Source of the DNA: Epiperipatus broadwayi | Taxonomy: Eukaryota > Onychophora > Udeonychophora > Euonychophora > Peripatidae | Assembly (NCBI GenBank): GCA_028023455.1 | Contig: JAQFVV010012990.1 | Location: forward strand, 194,087-258,086 | Reading direction: 5' to 3' | DNA: 64,000 nucleotides | Shown here: positions 58,691 through 64,000 of the stretch, piece after piece | How the letters are laid out: every line of letters begins with the position of its first letter | Position numbering within the stretch: position 1 is the first letter of the stretch | Translations under genes and position numbers: made by a program | Notes under the pieces: generated by a model | What the model saw: only the letters and a program-made list of their open reading frames with translations | What the model was told of the DNA's origin: nothing | Databases searched by the model: none

Positions 58691-60299
58691 TTAGAAGCAC
58701 ATATATATAAAAACACAAAGATCAGCTAAATGTCAGAAATGCAGTAAAGATGCATGTCTCTAACAACATTGAATAAATTTTACTGCTTTAAAATAAATGA
58801 CCCTTATTTGAATACTATAATACGCCATGCAATTATAATATATATATATATATAGAGAGAGAATATTTCATTTAATAAAATATACGTTAAGATTTTACCG
58901 AGTAAAAGAAACAAGATTTACCCCATCCCTTTTCTGCTATTTTTAAATAAATCAATCACACCTCCGTGATTTTTATAATAACTGGAATATTTAAATACTA
59001 TATTTGATATTTTAAGAGTATGAAAAATGAAGTAAGATTAGCAGTTATATAGGAAACAAATTATAAGTCACCCTTTCAGAATTTAATAAATAATTATAAA
59101 ATAAATGTTTCAGAGCGTTAATTAGCTTGAGTTCTAGATTTTCAGAGTTAAACAAATCAATTTTTCATATTAAAAACGAACCTAAAATGTTGATTCATAA
59201 AACAATCTGGCAAACGTATTAATTTACAATGCATTATATATGTATATTTAAAGGGGACGTTAATAACGTTTTCATGAAGGTTTAGTTAAAAATGACAGAA
59301 AAGATTTTTACAAATTAAGCTCATCAGATTGTTTGAAATTGGCATATCAATAACATATATAAATCAAATAATAAATACATATAAATAAATGACTGCACCA
59401 AAGTTAAAGAAAGTTAAGAGCATATGAGAGAGAATTAAATTTATATAAATTATTTAAGAGCAAATTACATGTTATTTATATAAAAAAAACATATTAATTT
59501 AAAAGATAGAAAATTGAACAATATGTTAGAATCTTGATAGCAGGATTTGAGATTAGTGAGGCTAGATTCATTTTCAAATAGTAGCATAAAGTTACCTTGC
59601 ACAAATTTAATAAGTCTATTTTCAAAGTACAGCTCATGCATGGCAAATTGAGGATCCATAATGAATTCTTCTTGGTGACAGCAAACTTTTATTAGCATTC
59701 TAAAGTTCTTAGGTCAGGCTTTTCACTCTTGGGCAGCAGGACGGTATGGCCACGGAAGATGATGACCCATAGGGCCATGAAGGATGGTGGATTTACTGCT
59801 ACATCATTTTTAAGTTTCAAGCAACGTGTAATATGTTTACCATCAGTTCTCTCAATAGTAGCTAATCTAATCTCTGATTCAAAATTTTAGTCATTATTTA
59901 TATCCTTGCGCAGGTATTTCTGGAATGCTTATAATTAATTAGTTAGTTGTTTTTGAAAGATGCAATTGTAAGATAACGTCCAAAAATAAATTCAAATCTA
60001 TTTCCAGATTAGAAATAGATTTGACAACATGTTTTATACAAAAGAAAATCTTTAATCCACTTAATCCCATTTATTTTAAGTAAAACTTTAATTGAAAAGA
60101 TACCTCCCTTTAATTATTTTTGGACAATTAACAACAGTCACATCTTCCATATTGGAATTTATAAAAATATATACAGTTTAATAGAAAAAGAAGCAATTTA
60201 AAAAGAAAAAGCTAAAAATGACATATAATAAATACTTAAAAACATCAATATTTTGTTAGTAAGTTTTGCTCCTATATATATATATAAAATATATATTTT
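58691..60299. other. No gene recognised
   Basis: AT-rich DNA. The frame at 59698-59465 on the minus strand lacks known motifs. Nothing supported. Confidence 0.4.
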
Positions 60300-60337
60300 G
60301 CGGGTTCATCCATGTTAAAAACTTTTAATATTAATAT

Positions 60338-60376
60338 ACTGACATTTCGACTTGGTCACACAAGCCATCCACAGAG
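60338..60376 (-). ncRNA. Hammerhead-like motif, left PLE end
   Basis: The minus strand reads CTGTGGATGGCTTG, a wobble-containing helix II, CAAGTCGAAAT, GTCA, GTA. The GUA triplet is conserved with the other ends, but the first core is non-canonical and GAAAC has become GAAAT. Confidence 0.35.
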
Positions 60377-60644
60377 TTATAAAAGGTAGAAAGACTGTTG
60401 TAGAGGCGCTACAATCACTGATTTGAATAAAATGTTAAAATTCCACTAATCCCATCTATTAAATCATATATTAAAAACTCTCTTCATTTTATTTCTGTTT
60501 TAAAAAGTTTAAAAATTAATTCTAATGACATTCTGGTCAGTTTTGATGTCGTGTCTTTGTTTACAAACATTTCAATTGATGAAGCTTTAAATATAATCTC
60601 ACAACGTTGCAATTTACCAGACCATATTATTGCTTTAATTTAAC

Positions 60645-61298
60645 CGCTAATTATATTATTGGTTGTATGAGGTAAAAATCAAATCTTTTAATTGGCCAAC
60701 TCACAAACTGAAGACAAAGCCTATTGTTAAAACATATTCGCCTATAATATTAAATTCAACTCAGATACGTTTATAAAAAGTATATTACTAATTTTTCAGG
60801 TTGTGAAGAGAACGAAAGTTCTTTCAAAAATAAATTGCTATTTATTTATTCTAAAATATTCAATTTCGGCAACATAAAAGCTACAATCTTCAATATTTTT
60901 CGAAAATAATTTTGTTTTTTTAGTATATTTTTTAAAAAACTAGTTTAATTTCTGAAATTATATTTTTTTAATACTTAAAATTGCATTCGAAATGAAAATC
61001 TCAGTGTTTTTCTTTATTTTCTTTGATCAGGCGGTTTCTTTGTTCTTTCCAGCCAATCAGAATGTCTTTTTCGGCTGAGAGCTCACTAACAACCAATTAC
61101 AACCGATGTTCTTTCTTTGTTTAGGTTTAAATGCGTTTTTTTTTATTTTTTACTTGTAAAATAATTCGGAAGAGGGCACCATCTTACAGAACTTTTAAAA
61201 ACCTATTCAAAACCTATCAAACGAATTTTTTAGCCTAAGAACTGGCAGAGTTAGAGTTACATCAGATGTCTACGAGGAGCTTCATAAGAGGCAGGAAA
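60645..61298. other. Alien ~650-bp insertion within PLE
   Basis: The PLE reading stops after NLPDHIIALI and resumes at CLLNTYFVYNGQ. The sequence between has no similarity to a PLE, includes GCCAATCAGAATG (61056) and is less AT-biased near 61020-61120. I find no convincing terminal repeats or target duplication. Confidence 0.5.
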
Positions 61299-61806
61299 AG
61301 GGTTAAACATTGTCTCTTAAATACATATTTTGTATACAATGGACAGCATTACAGACAAGTTTTTGGTACTCCTATGGGCTCACTTATCTCAGGAGTAATA
61401 GCTGATTTATTCATGAAATATATAGAAACTCGTGCTTTAGAATCATCATCCTTAAAGCCTCTCATTTGGCTCAGATACATAGATGACACTTTTGTCATAT
61501 GGCAACATGGAAAAAATAAATTAGATGATTTTTTTCTTACATTTAAATAATATGCATCCTCATATTAAATTTACAATGGAGACAGAGTCTGATGGAAAAC
61601 TCGCTTTTCTTGATGTTCTAGTCACCAGAACACCAAATAGTTTATCTTTTTCTATTTACAGAAAGGATACACACACAGACAGATATTTGCATTTCCATTC
61701 TCATCATCACCCAACTCAGATAGTTTCTGTAGCCAAAACTCTTTTAAATAGAGCAATTAACCTTTCAGATGAAACACATCTGAAAGAAAAAATAAAATCA
61801 TATTAA
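61266..61806 (+). pseudogene. PLE reverse transcriptase fragment
   Basis: Two overlapping frames (61266-61550 and 61525-61806) together cover the palm and following region of a Penelope-type RT. Visible motifs are YRQVFGTPMGSLIS, the catalytic RYIDDTFVIW and the LAFLDVLVTR block with a downstream YRKDTHTDRYLHFHSHHHP, characteristic of PLEs. A frameshift in a T run near 61535 separates them. The first codons of the upper frame belong to the alien insertion. Confidence 0.85.
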
Positions 61807-62049
61807 TAGTGTATTATTATCAAATAGTTATAATTACAAATTTATAAAAAAAGCCCAAAATAGACAAAATAGGAAACAAAAAGATGATAAATCAGCTATT
61901 AGGATTTGTGTTCCATATGTAAAAGGAACTACAGACAGTATCGGACACATATTAAAACGCTATAATATAGATACAGCATTTTCTGCTCATCAAAAGATCA
62001 GCAATATAATAACCAAGCCTAGGGATTCAATCCCTCTTGAATCTCATGG

Positions 62050-62368
62050 TGTTTATTAAATCTCATGTAAAAATTGTAAAGCTTCTTACATAGGTATGAG
62101 TAATCGTCACATCAGTGTTAGGAGAGATGAGCATGCTAATGCAGTTAAACAACACTCATCATCATCAACACTCTCACTCCATACTATAGATTCAGGTCAT
62201 AAAATTGATTTTTCTAGTACCAGGATCATATCCAGATGTGATAATCTCTACCATTGCAAAATTAGAGAAGCCATTGAGATACTTAAAAGGCCAGATTGTA
62301 TCAATAAGCGAGATGATACATGCAAACTTCCTCCTATTTGGAAATATTTTTTTAAAAAACATTCCTAA
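62050..62368 (+). pseudogene. PLE GIY-YIG endonuclease domain
   Basis: The readable domain begins before the 90-codon frame, with ISCKNCKASYIGMSN, and continues RHISVRRDEHANAVKQ then REAIEILKRPDCINKR, ending near the stop at 62368. The Cys pair before YIG and the R...E arrangement fit the GIY-YIG nucleases of Penelope-like elements, which make the nick used to prime reverse transcription. About 89% identical to the minus copy at 22133-21861. Confidence 0.88.
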
Positions 62369-62459
62369 ATTTAACATTTTTTGCTATTGGTGGAATTTTA
62401 ACATTTTATTCAAATCAGTGATTGTAGCGCCTCTACAACTGTCTTTCTACCTTTTATAA

Positions 62460-62499
62460 CTCTGTGGATGGCTTGTGTGACCAAGTCGAAACATCAGTA
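62460..62499 (+). ncRNA. Hammerhead-like motif, right PLE end
   Basis: CTGTGGA, helix II GGCTTG/CAAGTC around TGTGAC (one wobble), GAAAC, ATCA, GTA. Only the A to T change in the first core departs from CUGANGA. It is the best of the four PLE-end motifs in this family. Confidence 0.5.
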
Positions 62500-62560
62500 T
62501 ATTAATATTAAAAGTTTTTAACATGGATGAACCCGCAAAATATGTATTTTATATATTTAA

Positions 62561-63312
62561 CCCATGCAAATCTTCGTTTTAACATATATATATATATTTG
62601 AATTGCACCTATAATACTTTAATAAAAAAGAACTAATAATTAATAAAAAGAATTAATAATAATTTTAAAACATGTTATTGAAACATTAAATTTTATAATT
62701 TAGGTGCGCATCTCAAATATATACATGAAATACATATACACAACAAAAGGAGCGGGATGGAAAATAGGGATTTAAACATAGGTTAGTAGATGGAAACATG
62801 AAGCTCAATCTTAAACTAAGATTGACTGCTTCAATATATATATATATATTATAACGATCCAAAGCAATAGTGGAGACAGCAATCTATGTATCTGCAACTA
62901 CCAGGGCGCCATCTAGGCATTTGAACCTAGAAAAAATTATACAGTAGGCAGATACGCGCTGTTAAGATTCCACTTTATTTTATATTTTGGTCATTAGCCC
63001 ATTGTCACTAGCTCAGTGAGTAGCAAAGATAATAAAATATAAATTTTATATCTTAAATATAAAAATAAAAGCCACTGCCAGAAATTAACACATAAAAATA
63101 TTTATTTACGCACATATAAAATAACATTTAAATTTTGAGGAATAAATTCAACATTTTAGATTTTTCTATTAATCTTTAGTTTTACATTTAAGTAAATTAC
63201 AACCATGAGTTTAATATTTATTTAGTGAGTCGAGTATAAATAGACTACATAGATCTGCATTTGAAAAGAAAATATTCTTCCCTGATTTAACCTTAGGCAA
63301 CAAATTTCGCAA
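62561..63312. other. No gene recognised
   Basis: AT-rich spacer. Near 62905-62935 the minus strand has GGTTCAAATGCC and GGCGCCCTGG, suggestive of a tRNA-like or primer-binding remnant but not enough to call. Confidence 0.35.
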
Positions 63313-63549
63313 TCAAACCAGCGCCAATCCATCTGATACATTTATGTATTCAATGTAGCATGAAAATATGACAACACAAAATACTATACTGTCAGGAATG
63401 TACATCTGAACAGCAAGTAGAATTAGAGAAAAAATTGTCTCTCTACCAACCAGGAAAGCTACATCTCTTGGCGAGTAGAACACTAAACATAAAACTCCAT
63501 AGGAATGGACTGCGGTCCTTTGCTGTCTTACAAACCCATCCATAGGCAA
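63313..63549 (-). other. Unidentified 78-codon hydrophobic frame
   Basis: The frame is rich in hydrophobic residues (LVFYSPRDVAFLV, SIVFCVVIFSCY) in a locally GC-richer stretch. It could be part of a membrane-protein exon or a chance frame. No splice sites or homology are evident. The remaining bases to 64000 show nothing further; a string GTCGAGTATA.AT.G.CT.CATAGAT occurs at 63227 and 63782. Confidence 0.2.
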
Positions 63550-64000
63550 ACAGAAGGTGTGTGGCGTATATATATAATCCTGCCCATAGCGGATCTCATA
63601 CTACATCTACAATTACACAAATATATCCAATCCATTGAACCAATTCAACTATGAAATGAATAACCTAAAATTACCCTCCCTTAATATAACTTTACAAAAC
63701 TATATAGCCATTCATGCCCGACTTAAATTTAACACTTAAATACGTTTGCACAGATTATTTTTATACAGTTTGTTTTATAATGTCGAGTATAGATCGGCTG
63801 CATAGATTCCACGGTCAAAAACATTCCAAATTGAACACAACCGATCAAAATACAAAGTCAATCGATAACATCAATTGCTGAGGGAATACAGGAGACCCTT
63901 TGGTGTTCATCATAAGACACTGCAGTGACATCGTTGATCTATATATTCTAATTGACTGTGAAAACCACAACATAATCAACCGCTAACGAATCTATGCAAC

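Larger units (their letters stand above)
60300..62560 (+). mobile_element. Best PLE copy, inverted terminal repeats, broken RT and GIY-YIG
   Basis: Terminal repeats of about 165 bp (60300-60450 and 62395-62560) are inverted, nearly identical copies running from GCGGGTTCATCCATG to CATGGATGAACCCGC. Inside, the plus strand gives in order a PLE reverse transcriptase start (SFDVVSLFTNISIDEA at about 60540-60590), an alien stretch (about 60645-61298), then the RT core with GTPMGSLISGVIADLF and the catalytic RYIDDTFVIW (61266-61550). RT continuation follows in another frame (61525-61806), with broken linker sequence and then the GIY-YIG domain. The RT N-terminus is missing. Penelope-type elements are expected to encode one RT plus GIY-YIG protein; here at least three frame breaks and the insertion prevent that. 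Confidence 0.88.

Noticed and set aside
62900-62935. Retroviral-type primer-binding site (GGCGCCC string, minus strand)
   Set aside because: No LTR boundary lies next to it and no coding region follows.

Overview
Host and setting. This is a very AT-rich, intron- and repeat-dominated stretch of nuclear DNA from an invertebrate animal. There are no bacterial-style operons, long microsatellites (GATA, TTA, TA) are common, and the fossils are of metazoan mobile elements: several non-LTR (LINE) retrotransposons, Penelope-like elements (PLEs), hAT DNA transposons, tRNA-derived SINEs and many long palindromes. A mollusc, flatworm or cnidarian would fit; I cannot decide between them. No complete host protein gene lies in the window. 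Two short, well-spliced exon candidates on the + strand (27874-27933 and 33082-33155, compatible phases, charged helical peptide) suggest the window runs through large introns of one gene. A third, weaker exon candidate is at 57191-57271.

Layout. 1-6 kb: decayed coding-like DNA, a TTC/TTA array, a broken Ty3-like gag and the first SINEs. 6.4-8.4 kb: a broken LINE (family A, minus). 8.8-9.6 kb: a palindrome with PLE-type ends. 10-15 kb: an RTE-like 3' end, possible solo LTR, PLE GIY-YIG fragment. 15.9-17 kb: a 750-bp GATA array and a palindromic repeat. 18.3-20.9 kb: LINE family B (minus). 21-26.4 kb: elements carrying hammerhead-like motifs, a PLE, and a short hAT element with a perfect 8-bp target duplication. 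26.7-33.5 kb: a decayed hAT transposase, exon candidates, and a nested stack of elements. 35-38 kb: palindrome and a second copy of a 1.2-kb TIR element. 40.1-41 kb: assembly gap and GATA array. 42-45 kb: TIR element, 43-bp minisatellite, RTE fragment. 46-51.6 kb: more hammerhead-centred palindromes and a complete 106-bp SINE. 52.5-55.9 kb: two LINE B copies plus an RTE end. 60.3-62.6 kb: the best PLE copy, with RT and GIY-YIG remnants between inverted terminal repeats.

Main point. The most striking feature is the number of motifs with a type I hammerhead ribozyme core (CTGANGA, short helix II, GAAA, then a nearby GUH cleavage triplet). They occur at PLE ends, at the apex of long palindromes, and in small non-coding repeats. 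At 25.5-26.4 kb a repeat family also has a tRNA-like B box, and two hammerheads lie exactly 474 bp apart in a direct dimer. That is the layout of retrozymes and of the schistosome ribozyme SINEs: a transcript could cut itself into a 474-nt monomer. At 30.4-30.6 kb two more lie 94 bp apart within an insertion flanked by a perfect 14-bp target duplication. Ribozyme activity is inferred from sequence only.
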